From IMG/VR virus record IMGVR_UViG_3300025401_000670, positions 1 through 22,751 of that record: a stretch of 22,751 nt of DNA; one strand, written 5' to 3'. A program made the position numbers and the translations under genes. Under the pieces are notes generated by a model. The model was not told where the DNA came from, did not search any database, and saw only the letters and a program-made list of their open reading frames with translations. This DNA is from a virus. Below are positions 14,307 to 21,225 of the stretch, in pieces (the stretch's first letter is position 1; every line of letters starts with the position of its first letter).

Positions 14307-14592
14307 GTATACGCTCTTCAAAGTATTCTATTTTTTCCATCGGATAGTCACTAAATCTAGGACCATGCAATTTTGTCTCTTTTACAAATGCTGCCAATTC
14401 TGGTTCAGTTTTTTCATCAACATTAAAATCTGTAAATTGATGATCACCATATTCCTTGTACAACTGATCAATGGGTTGTAATCCTATTATTTTACTCCAA
14501 ATACTACCTGTACCTTGTTCTTGATTTTGTATATAGCCTATGTTCGATTCTTGGTAATCAGATTCCCTTCCGAGTCCTTGATCATGTAAGTC
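14269..14592 (-). CDS. 107-codon -1 frame extension of the membrane protein gene
   Basis: Read in the -1 frame from the slippery site at 14592-14598, the frame stays open for 107 codons to TGA at 14269. The sequence is protein-like: [53 protein letters not shown]. It contains no ATG or GTG before the TTG at 14463 (which lacks an SD); its only Met is near the end. A frameshift product would be 505 aa (398 + 107) instead of 415. Alternatives: a miscounted A-run in the assembly, a real gene broken by a lost base, or a separate gene with a rare start. Confidence 0.5.
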   Translation of the reverse strand, partial: DLHDQGLGRESDYQESNIGYIQNQEQGTGSIWSKIIGLQPIDQLYKEYGDHQFTDFNVDEKTEPELAAFVKETKLHGPRFSDYPMEKIEYFEERIHELRKNNSNNTA

Positions 14593-15785
14593 TTTTTTTT
14601 TGATTCATCGACAGGAAGATCGATGTCAGGGACAGCTAACTGAGGTTCTTCGATTTCAGCTTCTTCCAATGCTGAAATTTCATTACCTTCGTTATCAATA
14701 TAAGTTTCGCCTTTAGCCACACGTTCTTCTACTGTAGTTTCCTGTGATTTGGCCACTTCGCGTTCCGCCTCTTCAATCATTTTATTCCAACGATCGAGTT
14801 CAGTCTCTTCTTCAATTTCAGGAGTATCTGTAACGATTGTTTGTTCTCCAATTTGAACCAGCTGATCAGCAGTTAGCTCTGTATCAGTTTGTTCATCTTG
14901 AGATTCTTGTTTCTTATCCCAGAATCGGGCTTTCTCTTTAGCACGAGTAAACCATTCGCTAACAGTAGTATCGTTAAATGCCTCAGTTAATTCATCGGCT
15001 TGGTCATCTAACCATGTATGTTCTTTTTCTTCTTTAGCCCAAGCAAAGGACATCTGTGCCGCCAACAGCATAATAACTGCCAGTGGATCGAACACAATAA
15101 CAATCATAATAATAACCCAGGTCACTGCTTTTTCTAGTATCGTAGCATCGGGATTAACACCGTAGATCAGTGCGGCAATATATTTGATTGGTCCGACTTC
15201 TGCTTCTACCTTACGTAGATCCTTAGCAATAGGAGCACGTTCTTCGTTTAATGAAGCGATTGTCTTTTGAGATTTTTGGATATCGTTTTGTAAGTTACTA
15301 CGTTCTTTAGCTTGGCTTCGACGTAGTGCGGCAGCTTTATCGGCACCTTTCTCATCACTACTACGACTCATAGTTTGATCCACAGCCGAGTCCATTTGTG
15401 TTAGAGCTCTGCGAGCTGACTCAATGTTGTCTCGTTCGGTTTTGATTTTTTCGTCTATGATAGCGACTTTGTCAACAACGTCACCGCTTACCAAACTTTG
15501 ATCTAAGTGTGCTTTTGATAAGAAACCAAAAATACCCATCGATGTAATCATCATGAGTACTATGACTGCGATACACATGTATGTTTTCATCAACATGGGT
15601 ACACGGGTCCAATTGGCCTTAATCCATGTGGCGCATACTAATTTGGCAACTTCGAGGGTGGCGCCCATTATCATAACTGGAATCGCCGCGGCCGCGAAGA
15701 TTGAAGTAAGCCCTACTACACTATAGTAAATGGCTACCGCTGATATTGTAAGACCAGTTAAAAGGAGCAGATATGCAAGTATCAT
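14538..15785 (-). CDS. Membrane protein with large coiled-coil domain
   Basis: 415 aa in the main frame. Membrane segments at about 2-22, 26-48 and 67-89 are followed by a long, charged coiled-coil region (about 100-195), another membrane segment (about 219-243), and an acidic cytoplasmic tail. The tail crosses TCA AAA AAA AAG (S-K-K-K) and ends 17 residues later at TAG. I recall proteins of this plan in marine T4-like phages; the function is unknown. A TATAAT-like box lies 17 nt before the ATG, without a convincing -35, and the SD is poor. Envelope remodelling or superinfection exclusion are guesses. Confidence 0.8.
   Translation of the reverse strand: MILAYLLLLTGLTISAVAIYYSVVGLTSIFAAAAIPVMIMGATLEVAKLVCATWIKANWTRVPMLMKTYMCIAVIVLMMITSMGIFGFLSKAHLDQSLVSGDVVDKVAIIDEKIKTERDNIESARRALTQMDSAVDQTMSRSSDEKGADKAAALRRSQAKERSNLQNDIQKSQKTIASLNEERAPIAKDLRKVEAEVGPIKYIAALIYGVNPDATILEKAVTWVIIMIVIVFDPLAVIMLLAAQMSFAWAKEEKEHTWLDDQADELTEAFNDTTVSEWFTRAKEKARFWDKKQESQDEQTDTELTADQLVQIGEQTIVTDTPEIEEETELDRWNKMIEEAEREVAKSQETTVEERVAKGETYIDNEGNEISALEEAEIEEPQLAVPDIDLPVDESKKKTYMIKDSEGNLITKNRT
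14592..14598 (-). other. Candidate -1 ribosomal slippery site A_AAA_AAG
   Basis: In the reading phase of the membrane protein the codons are TCA AAA AAA AAG, giving the heptamer A_AAA_AAG, the same as in E. coli dnaX. Slipping back one base enters the open frame described separately. No upstream SD-like stimulator and no strong downstream hairpin were found by eye. Confidence 0.5.
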
Positions 15786-15815
15786 CCGGTAGTGCTTTCT
15801 ATATTATAAGGTTGA

Positions 15816-16424
15816 TTAAGTTAAAGTAGTTCCAGAAATTTGGCTAACACTAACAACACCAACTAGGGTGGCGTTACTTACTGCGGCATTAGCTGTAACT
15901 GATTGTTGTGTTCCAGCACTGCTTACAGGATCATAAACACGCATAGATTCTGTAGTACCGTTGTATAATCCGCTAGCGACTGCATTGGCAATAACTTTGG
16001 CATTGGTATTCATAGGATTACCAGCGGCATCATTACCCACTGTAGCTGTACCTTGTTTGGTTCCAGTCTGTGGTAAGAATGTGTCACGATCGAACTTTAC
16101 AGTGAATGCCAATGCTGTAGCTTGTGTGCTGCCATCGGTTTCGCCCGTTAGTACGATATCTAAAATTTGACAATCTGCTATACTGGTGATTTGATTAACT
16201 ACTTGTTTGAAACGTAGATTACCACGAGCACGACTTAGTGCTAGTGCGGCTGTACTTGGTAAACTTGCACCTGAGAAATAATCCCAAGTGTTTGGGGTGC
16301 AACCACCGTCTTGATGATTACCCAAATCTGTTGTTGGGAAATTTGTTGAGTTGCTCATGTCAATCACAACACGGTAAAAATTTGGTTGTAATTGATCTAA
16401 ATCTTGTTGAAATCCTGATGCCAT
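15816..16424 (-). CDS. Probable virion structural protein
   Basis: 202 aa from ATG 16424 with AAGGAG upstream. It starts MASGFQQDLDQLQPNFYRVV, has no signal peptide, and is rich in Ala, Thr, Ser and Val with beta-strand character throughout, as in phage head or tail decoration proteins. A GATAAATA late box 25 nt before the ATG supports late, structural expression; a sigma70 promoter lies further upstream. No specific T4 gene is recognised. Confidence 0.55.
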   Translation of the reverse strand: MASGFQQDLDQLQPNFYRVVIDMSNSTNFPTTDLGNHQDGGCTPNTWDYFSGASLPSTAALALSRARGNLRFKQVVNQITSIADCQILDIVLTGETDGSTQATALAFTVKFDRDTFLPQTGTKQGTATVGNDAAGNPMNTNAKVIANAVASGLYNGTTESMRVYDPVSSAGTQQSVTANAAVSNATLVGVVSVSQISGTTLT

Positions 16425-16448
16425 GGTCCTGCTCCTTAATTGATAGTG

Positions 16449-16506
16449 TATTTATCAGCAAAACACCTCTAGTAGTGATTATATATTAGAGGTGTCCGAT
16501 AGTCAA
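16449..16506 (-). promoter_or_regulatory. Tandem early (TTGACT-17-TATAAT) and late (GATAAATA) promoters with inverted repeat
   Basis: -35 TTGACT (16501-16506), 17 bp, TATAAT (16478-16483). An inverted repeat, ACACCTCTA ... TAGAGGTGT, places one arm in the spacer and the other over the expected start, flanking the -10, followed by TTTT. It could be an operator or a terminator for read-through from upstream. GATAAATA follows at 16449-16456, then the SD of the structural gene. Confidence 0.65.
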
Positions 16507-16507
16507 C

Positions 16508-16861
16508 TTATTTGAATATAATCAAGGCCATCAAGCCTGCCTGGACAAAGAACCCAAATCCTATGGTTACAATGTTTAAAAAGTCCTTTTGGATGGCGGC
16601 TTTGATGAAAAAGCAGAATAACCCAGCCCATGCAAACAATACTAGGTCTACAGGTGGCATTTTTTCAGTTAATCCTGTTAAAACTGCCAACAGTGTAGGA
16701 ATAGTAGCTAGGTGCATTAGAATAACTGCTATCCACCCCATGGTTTCTGCACTCACTGTAGGTGCATGTGTTTTGATATTTTTAACTAGCAAATCTAAAT
16801 CAAATAGATCGTGTATTTTTGATTTGAGCTGGCTTAAAAATAATTGTGTTTTTGCGTTCAT
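16508..16861 (-). CDS. Small membrane protein, about three membrane segments
   Basis: 117 aa. A polar, helical N-terminus (about 1-38, FLSQLKSKIHDLFDLDLL) is followed by hydrophobic segments at about 40-62, 70-90 and 95-116. The start ATG 16861 is supported by AAGG, which overlaps the stop of the SleB gene 8 nt upstream, so the two are coupled. A holin-type role beside a cell wall hydrolase is possible, but the family is not recognised. Confidence 0.7.
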   Translation of the reverse strand: MNAKTQLFLSQLKSKIHDLFDLDLLVKNIKTHAPTVSAETMGWIAVILMHLATIPTLLAVLTGLTEKMPPVDLVLFAWAGLFCFFIKAAIQKDFLNIVTIGFGFFVQAGLMALIIFK

Positions 16862-16869
16862 GCTAGACC

Positions 16870-17400
16870 TTAATTGTAAAAGATATGATGTCCAATTTTG
16901 GCCACAGGTTTTTTGCCCCAGCCCGGTTGAACATAATCACCGTGGAAATATAATGCATTTTTCAAATCTGGAAGTCTAAATCCTTCTAAGAGTACTTTCT
17001 TTGCTACTTCCATGGATTCGGTGTACATTGGACCATTCATTGGTTTCATGGCACTTGGGCCTTCACAATACCAGCTAAACTGGCACATGACTTTTTCGTA
17101 CACTACATTCTTTTGATATACAACCTTACAGATGTCGCTAGGAAATGCGCCAGATTCTGTACGGTTGATTGTGACCTGTGCAACAGCTACTTTGCCTTCA
17201 AATGGCTCAGAGCCTGCTTCATGATATATGTTACGAGCTAGACAATCTAATTGAGTTTGTCTCATTTGAGCTGTAACTGGACTCGTTTGTTCACGAGCTT
17301 GTTTTAGGTGTTCAAACTTACGACTTACTGCTTCTTGTGCTACAAATAATACTGATAGTGCTACTACTAAATTTACTGCAATTTTGATAATGCGTATCAT
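16870..17400 (-). CDS. SleB-type cell wall hydrolase (Hydrolase_2)
   Basis: 176 aa from ATG 17400 (AAAGGAG just upstream); the open frame continues further upstream but without an SD. A signal-anchor helix lies at residues 5-22 (IKIAVNLVVALSVLFVA). The catalytic domain carries NIYHEAGSEPFEGKVAVAQ with Glu61 as likely catalytic acid, then VINRTESGAFP-like, CQFSWYCEG and YFHGDYVQPGWG. These enzymes cleave peptidoglycan glycan strands. With a membrane anchor it would act from the inner membrane on the periplasmic wall, as a lysin. The next gene encodes a small membrane protein. Confidence 0.9.
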   Translation of the reverse strand: MIRIIKIAVNLVVALSVLFVAQEAVSRKFEHLKQAREQTSPVTAQMRQTQLDCLARNIYHEAGSEPFEGKVAVAQVTINRTESGAFPSDICKVVYQKNVVYEKVMCQFSWYCEGPSAMKPMNGPMYTESMEVAKKVLLEGFRLPDLKNALYFHGDYVQPGWGKKPVAKIGHHIFYN

Positions 17401-17574
17401 GTTTTTCTCCTTTACGCTGGATGAGGTATCGCTAGTACCGTCATTAAATCGGCTGTGTTTATTTCTCCTATAAAAATTAGCCTTACTACTCGTGTCCTCT
17501 AAACCCTTAGGGGACAATATATAGTTATCCTCTGTTTCATGAGGTAAAATACTATTATTATGATTGGGCAATAT
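17401..17574. other. 174-bp leader before the SleB gene
   Basis: No convincing gene. It holds a GATAAATA late box at its upstream end (17572-17579), an imperfect stem TGTCC ... GGACA around 17503-17526, and a 10-codon frame (MTVLAIPHPA, 17412-17444) whose stop touches the SleB SD. The long leader may hold translational control of lysis; only the late box is clearly supported. Confidence 0.45.
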
Positions 17575-17579
17575 TTATC
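17572..17579 (-). promoter_or_regulatory. Late-type box GATAAATA before the SleB hydrolase
   Basis: One mismatch to TATAAATA, overlapping the stop codon of the 127-aa gene (AGA TAA ATA). Late transcription suits a lysis enzyme. Confidence 0.5.
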
Positions 17580-17958
17580 TCCGCATTTTGGATATATCAA
17601 CCGCTTCATCATCACTAAAAATAGGCACTGCATTGCTTTTATGCATGGTTCCGATGCCCTTAACTTTGGTTCCGGTGTAGATTTTGTCAGCACCCTTAGT
17701 ACAAGCCACCCAACCAGTGTCACGACTTTCGATCCGGGGCAGGTCTGATCCCCGGAAACTAGTTGGTGGAGCCTGATAAACTTCGGCAGTTAACGCCCTT
17801 TTACGCTTGCGGGCTTCTTGTTCGATACCCTGCTGTTTGAGCAGTTCTTTCCATTGCTCATCTAATTGTTCAGCCTTACGTTTGGCTTCTGCGCTGGCCC
17901 ATTTCTTTTTGCCTTTTTTCTTACCGGTAGTACTAAGCCACGGGCCTTCAAGGTGCAT
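17575..17958 (-). CDS. 127-aa basic protein, marker of marine T4-like phages
   Basis: Start ATG 17958, with GGAG upstream and a consensus promoter 37 bp away; TTG 17976 is less likely. The N-terminal half is highly basic (TTGKKKGKKKWASAEAKRKA) and helical; the C-terminal half carries GWVACTKGADKIYTGTKVKG and ends AVDISKMRR. I recall this C-terminal block from many uncultured marine phage contigs, without a function. A nucleic-acid-binding role is plausible from charge alone. Confidence 0.75.
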   Translation of the reverse strand: MHLEGPWLSTTGKKKGKKKWASAEAKRKAEQLDEQWKELLKQQGIEQEARKRKRALTAEVYQAPPTSFRGSDLPRIESRDTGWVACTKGADKIYTGTKVKGIGTMHKSNAVPIFSDDEAVDISKMRR

Positions 17959-17994
17959 TGACAATCTAAACTCCAAACTGTTAATAATAGTAAT

Positions 17995-18023
17995 ATTATA
18001 CAGTAATGCTACCTATTTGTCAA
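17995..18023 (-). promoter_or_regulatory. Consensus sigma70 promoter (TTGACA-17-TATAAT)
   Basis: Exact -35 (18018-18023) and -10 (17995-18000) with 17-bp spacing on the minus strand, in the gap after the 109-aa gene. It should drive the 127-aa gene early in infection with a leader of about 30 nt. Confidence 0.85.
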
Positions 18024-18027
18024 GTTG

Positions 18028-18357
18028 TTAGGAATTATAACTTTGGATTACATCGTTTAGCAGTTCATCCAAATCCTTGTCTAGCATTTGGGTATTAAGT
18101 TCATATATATCATCATCTATGCCCTCTGTATCTGTAAAACCTAAAATCTCAAATACTTCTCTTCGACTAATTTGCTCATTCCGCATATTAGCCACCCAAA
18201 TTACAGTAATAACCATACAGGCTATAATTTTTTCATCTGAGTAGATATCGTGTTTTTTGCACCATTCTACAGCCTGATTTACATGATAGGTTATATCTTC
18301 AATTCGATGTTCTAATTGGGCGATCCATTCTAATGTGTTATCTCGATTCCAGGTCAT
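18028..18357 (-). CDS. 109-aa hypothetical protein after iscA
   Basis: Start ATG 18357 overlaps the iscA stop as ATGA, so the two are translationally coupled. The product is acidic and mostly helical (NTLEWIAQLEHRIEDITYHV, DKDLDELLNDVIQSY), with a hydrophobic stretch IIACMVITVIWVA that may be a buried helix. The family is not recognised. By position it might assist the Fe-S proteins; that is inference only. Confidence 0.7.
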   Translation of the reverse strand: MTWNRDNTLEWIAQLEHRIEDITYHVNQAVEWCKKHDIYSDEKIIACMVITVIWVANMRNEQISRREVFEILGFTDTEGIDDDIYELNTQMLDKDLDELLNDVIQSYNS

Positions 18358-18698
18358 ACTCGAAAACTTTCCCCGCATCCACATTCATCTTTGGCATTTG
18401 GATTGATAAATTTGAATCCTTCGTTGAGTCCGTCTCTAACATAGTCTACAGTCATACCTGTAAGATATGGAAAATCTTTTTTTGAACATACTACTTTGGC
18501 ATATTGATTGCCACCCATCCAATACAGGGTATTTTCATCCAGGCTGTCGAGATATTCTAGTGTATAGGCCAATCCAGAACATCCGGTAGTTTTTACACCT
18601 ACACAAATCCCTATACCTTTGCCACGCTGAGCTAGCTTTTTTTGGATCTGTTTGGCGGCTGCCTCAGTTAAGATTATTGGTTTTTCTTCTGTAGTCAT
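18354..18698 (-). CDS. iscA: A-type Fe-S carrier IscA
   Basis: 114 aa. The three cluster-binding cysteines are present: Cys40 (TTGCSGLAY), Cys106 and Cys108 (DECGCGESF). The C-terminus (GLNEGFKFINPNAKDECGCG) is almost the E. coli IscA sequence, so IscA fits better than ErpA or SufA. It receives or delivers Fe-S clusters or iron. The start lies 35 bp inside iscU, so translation is coupled. No iscS, hscA, hscB or fdx is in the window; sulfur would come from the host IscS. Confidence 0.95.
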   Translation of the reverse strand: MTTEEKPIILTEAAAKQIQKKLAQRGKGIGICVGVKTTGCSGLAYTLEYLDSLDENTLYWMGGNQYAKVVCSKKDFPYLTGMTVDYVRDGLNEGFKFINPNAKDECGCGESFRV

Positions 18699-19050
18699 CT
18701 ATGGCAGCCTTAATAGCGTCTTCCGCAAGGATACTGCAATGGATCTTAACCGGCGGGAGTGCGAGCTCCTCTGCAATCGCAGAATTCTTAATTGATCCAG
18801 CCTGCTCCAGCGTTTTACCCTTGACCCATTCGGTGACAAGTGACGATGAAGCGATCGCCGACCCACAGCCATAAGTTTTAAATTTCGCATCTATTATTAT
18901 TCCGTCTTCTACTTTAATTTGTAATTTCATCACGTCACCGCAGGCCGGGGCCCCGACCATACCAGTGCCTACCGCTGGATCAGCCGCATCCATTTTTCCT
19001 ACGTTACGTGGATTTTCATAGTGATCTAATACTTTATCGCTGTAGGCCAT
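18664..19050 (-). CDS. iscU: Fe-S cluster scaffold IscU
   Basis: 128 aa, the same length as E. coli IscU and very similar: MAYSDKVLDHYENPRNVGK. Cluster ligands Cys37, Asp39 (APACGD), Cys62 (YGCGSAIASSS), His104 and Cys105 (KIHCSIL) are all present, and so is LPPVK (98-102), the motif bound by the chaperone HscA. All residues for cluster assembly with host IscS and release by HscA/HscB are kept, so it should dock into the host machinery. A phage IscU is unusual. It begins 1 nt after the 54-aa secreted peptide gene. Confidence 0.97.
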   Translation of the reverse strand: MAYSDKVLDHYENPRNVGKMDAADPAVGTGMVGAPACGDVMKLQIKVEDGIIIDAKFKTYGCGSAIASSSLVTEWVKGKTLEQAGSIKNSAIAEELALPPVKIHCSILAEDAIKAAIDDYRRKTNNLN

Positions 19051-19051
19051 A

Positions 19052-19216
19052 TTATTTCTTTACCGGAGGTTGAGGTGGTTTAGGTGCCTGCGGTGGTTGA
19101 GGAGTTTGACGTGGTTGTTGTACTGGCTTTTTTAAATCGTTGAATATATTAGCAAGCCCTGCAGCCGATACTGTGGATACACTAACTAAAATAATAAAGG
19201 TATACAGGTATTTCAT
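19052..19216 (-). CDS. 54-aa secreted proline/glutamine-rich peptide
   Basis: Hand-read small gene: ATG 19216, TAA 19052-19054, 1 nt before the iscU start and directly after the 113-aa secreted protein gene. Residues 1-18 (MKYLYTFIILVSVSTVSA) form a signal peptide or signal anchor; the rest is NIFNDLKKP followed by a Pro/Gln/Lys-rich tail (QQPRQTPQPPQAPKPPQPP). No lipobox. The extended tail could span part of the periplasm or bind peptidoglycan; a spanin-like or anchoring role is only a guess. Confidence 0.65.
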   Translation of the reverse strand: MKYLYTFIILVSVSTVSAAGLANIFNDLKKPVQQPRQTPQPPQAPKPPQPPVKK

Positions 19217-19217
19217 T

Positions 19218-19559
19218 TTAATTTGGAACTAGCACAGCTCTATAGCAATTACAGTTAGCATCTACTAGTGCTTCCCAATGGTATCCTGCAGGTGCTGGAT
19301 AGACTGGTGGGTATATTGGTGGATTTTGTTGCTGAATATAAACTGGTTGCTGTTGAATTACAACCGGCGGACGAGTAGCTTCGTACACAATAACACCACC
19401 GACTACAGCTGGAACTGCCCAGCCATAGCCTGGATGATAGTAGTATGCTCCGCCACCATGTCGCCAACGTTCAGCATGGGCGTCAGCAGAAAACGCAAAC
19501 AAAGCACTCATTGTTAAAATACTAGCAAACACTGAAATTACAATTAATTTACTTTTCAT
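19218..19559 (-). CDS. 113-aa secreted His/Tyr/Pro-rich protein
   Basis: ATG 19559 with AAGGAG upstream. Signal peptide to about residue 29 (ADAHA). The mature part begins ERWRHGGGAYYYHPGYGW, has a short hydrophobic stretch (AVPAVVGGVIVYEA), a Gln/Pro-rich section (VVIQQQPVYIQQQNPP) and a C-terminal CNCYRAVLVPN. Similar small exported proteins occur in bacteria and some phages as unknowns. Metal binding by the His/Cys residues is possible. Confidence 0.7.
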   Translation of the reverse strand: MKSKLIVISVFASILTMSALFAFSADAHAERWRHGGGAYYYHPGYGWAVPAVVGGVIVYEATRPPVVIQQQPVYIQQQNPPIYPPVYPAPAGYHWEALVDANCNCYRAVLVPN

Positions 19560-19585
19560 ACTGCACTCCTTGATATTATTACTTA

Positions 19586-19876
19586 TTAAACTAACTTAAT
19601 ACCGCTAGTCTGTTCGGTGTAACGATCTGCGGCATCTTTAACAGTAGATGCTAGCACCATAATGGTACTACGATTGATAGTAACTTCAGCATCTGGGTCT
19701 GTTGTAAATAAAAACGGAACAAGTCCAATACCATCTTTAGTAGCTGTCAAACACAATGGCTTACTAACTTTAATACCATTAGCGCCATCTTCGATCAATT
19801 TAGCCACAATCTCTTCTCCAGCTGTAGTTTTGATCGTAACTACTTCACCTGCGGTAACACCTTTTGAAATTAACAT
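19586..19876 (-). CDS. Sm-like (LSm/Hfq-fold) phage protein
   Basis: 96 aa from ATG 19876, 1 nt after the glutaredoxin stop. The pattern resembles an Sm fold: KGVTAGEVVTIKTTAGEEIV (strand-turn-strand with conserved Gly), then IKVSKPLCL, and a final INRSTIMVLAS strand like the Sm2 motif. I recall a crystal structure of an Sm-like protein of putative cyanophage origin with this kind of sequence. Such a protein could bind RNA as a ring, in the manner of Hfq. Placement after grx and nrdB is typical of marine T4-like phages. Confidence 0.6.
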   Translation of the reverse strand: MLISKGVTAGEVVTIKTTAGEEIVAKLIEDGANGIKVSKPLCLTATKDGIGLVPFLFTTDPDAEVTINRSTIMVLASTVKDAADRYTEQTSGIKLV

Positions 19877-19877
19877 A

Positions 19878-20105
19878 TTATACCTTTTCGAAATATTTTT
19901 TGAGTTCTGTAAATCCGCCAATATAATTATCGTCTAAAAATATCTGCGGCAAAGTTCTGGCTGTGGGAACTGCCTCTAACAGTTGTTCTTTGGTCCATGT
20001 TGTTTGAACATTACGTTCTTCGTATTCAATACCTTTCATTTCTAACAGGGCTTTGGCCTGTACACAAAATGGGCAGGCGTTTTTACTCCATACTATTGCT
20101 TTCAT
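19878..20105 (-). CDS. grx: Glutaredoxin
   Basis: 75 aa from ATG 20105 (AGAGGAA upstream); a longer frame upstream runs into nrdB and is not used. Redox motif CPFC (11-14), cis-proline TLPQIF, and GGFTEL of the glutathione site are all present. It likely reduces the phage ribonucleotide reductase, as T4 NrdC does. It directly follows nrdB and has its own promoter in the nrdB 3' end. Confidence 0.95.
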   Translation of the reverse strand: MKAIVWSKNACPFCVQAKALLEMKGIEYEERNVQTTWTKEQLLEAVPTARTLPQIFLDDNYIGGFTELKKYFEKV

Positions 20106-20123
20106 TTTAATTCCTCTTTGCTT

Positions 20124-20153
20124 ATTATAACGTCGGAAGGGCGTCGTAGTCAA
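20124..20153 (-). promoter_or_regulatory. Sigma70-type promoter for glutaredoxin (TTGACT-18-TATAAT)
   Basis: -35 TTGACT (20148-20153) and perfect -10 TATAAT (20124-20129), 18-bp spacing, on the minus strand. The -10 contains the nrdB stop codon. It would separate grx and the genes after it from nrd expression. Confidence 0.65.
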
Positions 20154-21225
20154 TACCTTCGGACATGACTCCGATTACGTAATTGGTACTTTCGTTTTCC
20201 TGAAGAGCAGTTTGCTTTTTACTAGTGTCCGTATGCTTGTTGAACCAAGGAATTGGTGTGGATTTTGGAGCATTGGCTTGATACTTAATGCCAATATCTT
20301 TAAGTGCGCCCACTGCTGTGTAATCCACAAAATCTTTTAGAATATTTGCGTTAAGTCCAATAACTGGTCCTTTTTGGAACAAGTAGTCAGCCCATTCTTT
20401 TTCTTCTCGGATAACATCCATGTACAACTGATATACTTCTTGTTCACATTCGGTTTTGATGTCAGCAAATCGTTGATCTTCTTTGATTACTTGATTGATC
20501 AAGTAGGCTGTCCAACCTTTGTGTAGTAATTCATCTTGTAGGATTAAACTGATAATATTGCCATTACCAATAAAGATCTTGTTCTCTACCATGGCCAAGC
20601 TGGTAGCAAATGACACCATAAAGCGAAACGCTTCTAAGGCATAACTGGCATGTAGAGCCATCCAAATGGCTTTGATATGTGTGCGTTCATTGATCTTTTC
20701 TCCTGCCTCTTTACGACAGTTGATTAGATGCAGTGCGTCATAATAATTTCCTACCGAACTTGCCATGTCTACGATTTCTGTAGTATCGTGAATGGTGTTG
20801 AACACATCCTTAGGCACATTGTAGATATTACGAATTATATGACTGTAGCTCTTACTGTGGATGTTGGTTTCGTAGAATGTCCAATTATAAACTAGAGCTT
20901 CTAATTCTGGTAAACTAACAACCGGAGTAAAGATTTGACTAGGTCCACGACCTTGCAGACTATCTAAAGCAGTCTGGCGAAGTAGATTACTAGTAAAGAT
21001 ATGTCGAATGGCATCTGAGGCATCTTTAAAGTCATTAGCATCTTTACTAAGACTAATCTCTTCGGGTTGCCAGAAGAAGCCTCGGGCTGTCGCTTCAAAG
21101 TCTGCAATCTTACGATATTTAGTCTCCTCAAATCTCTGTATTGTGACTGGACCTGCAGGATCTAAGAACATCTTACGATTAAGATAATCAGTTGGTTTGC
21201 TTAAATCATATTGTTGTTTTGACAT
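20125..21225 (-). CDS. nrdB: Class I ribonucleotide reductase beta subunit
   Basis: 366 aa. Expected metal ligands: Asp88 (ALDSLQG), Glu198 (ALEAFRF), Glu232 and His235 (DELLH), and His123; radical Tyr127 (HSKSYSH). One oddity: E. coli has E-T-I-H at Glu115/His118, whereas here it is E119-T-N-I-H123, one residue longer. The C-terminal tail (DYDALPTL) would dock in NrdA. It generates the radical for dNTP synthesis. The start (AAGGA upstream) lies 20 bp inside the homing endonuclease gene. Confidence 0.96.
   Translation of the reverse strand: MSKQQYDLSKPTDYLNRKMFLDPAGPVTIQRFEETKYRKIADFEATARGFFWQPEEISLSKDANDFKDASDAIRHIFTSNLLRQTALDSLQGRGPSQIFTPVVSLPELEALVYNWTFYETNIHSKSYSHIIRNIYNVPKDVFNTIHDTTEIVDMASSVGNYYDALHLINCRKEAGEKINERTHIKAIWMALHASYALEAFRFMVSFATSLAMVENKIFIGNGNIISLILQDELLHKGWTAYLINQVIKEDQRFADIKTECEQEVYQLYMDVIREEKEWADYLFQKGPVIGLNANILKDFVDYTAVGALKDIGIKYQANAPKSTPIPWFNKHTDTSKKQTALQENESTNYVIGVMSEGIDYDALPTL

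Noticed and set aside
14269-14463. Independent 64-aa gene starting at TTG 14463
   Set aside because: No SD, and the frame is open and protein-like far upstream to the slippery run, so a frameshift or sequence error explains it better.
17412-17444. 10-codon leader peptide before SleB
   Set aside because: Too short to separate from chance; mentioned only as part of the leader.
16870-17571. SleB protein starting at TTG 17571 (233 aa)
   Set aside because: ATG 17400 has AAAGGAG and begins a signal-anchor; the upstream part is low-complexity and has no SD.
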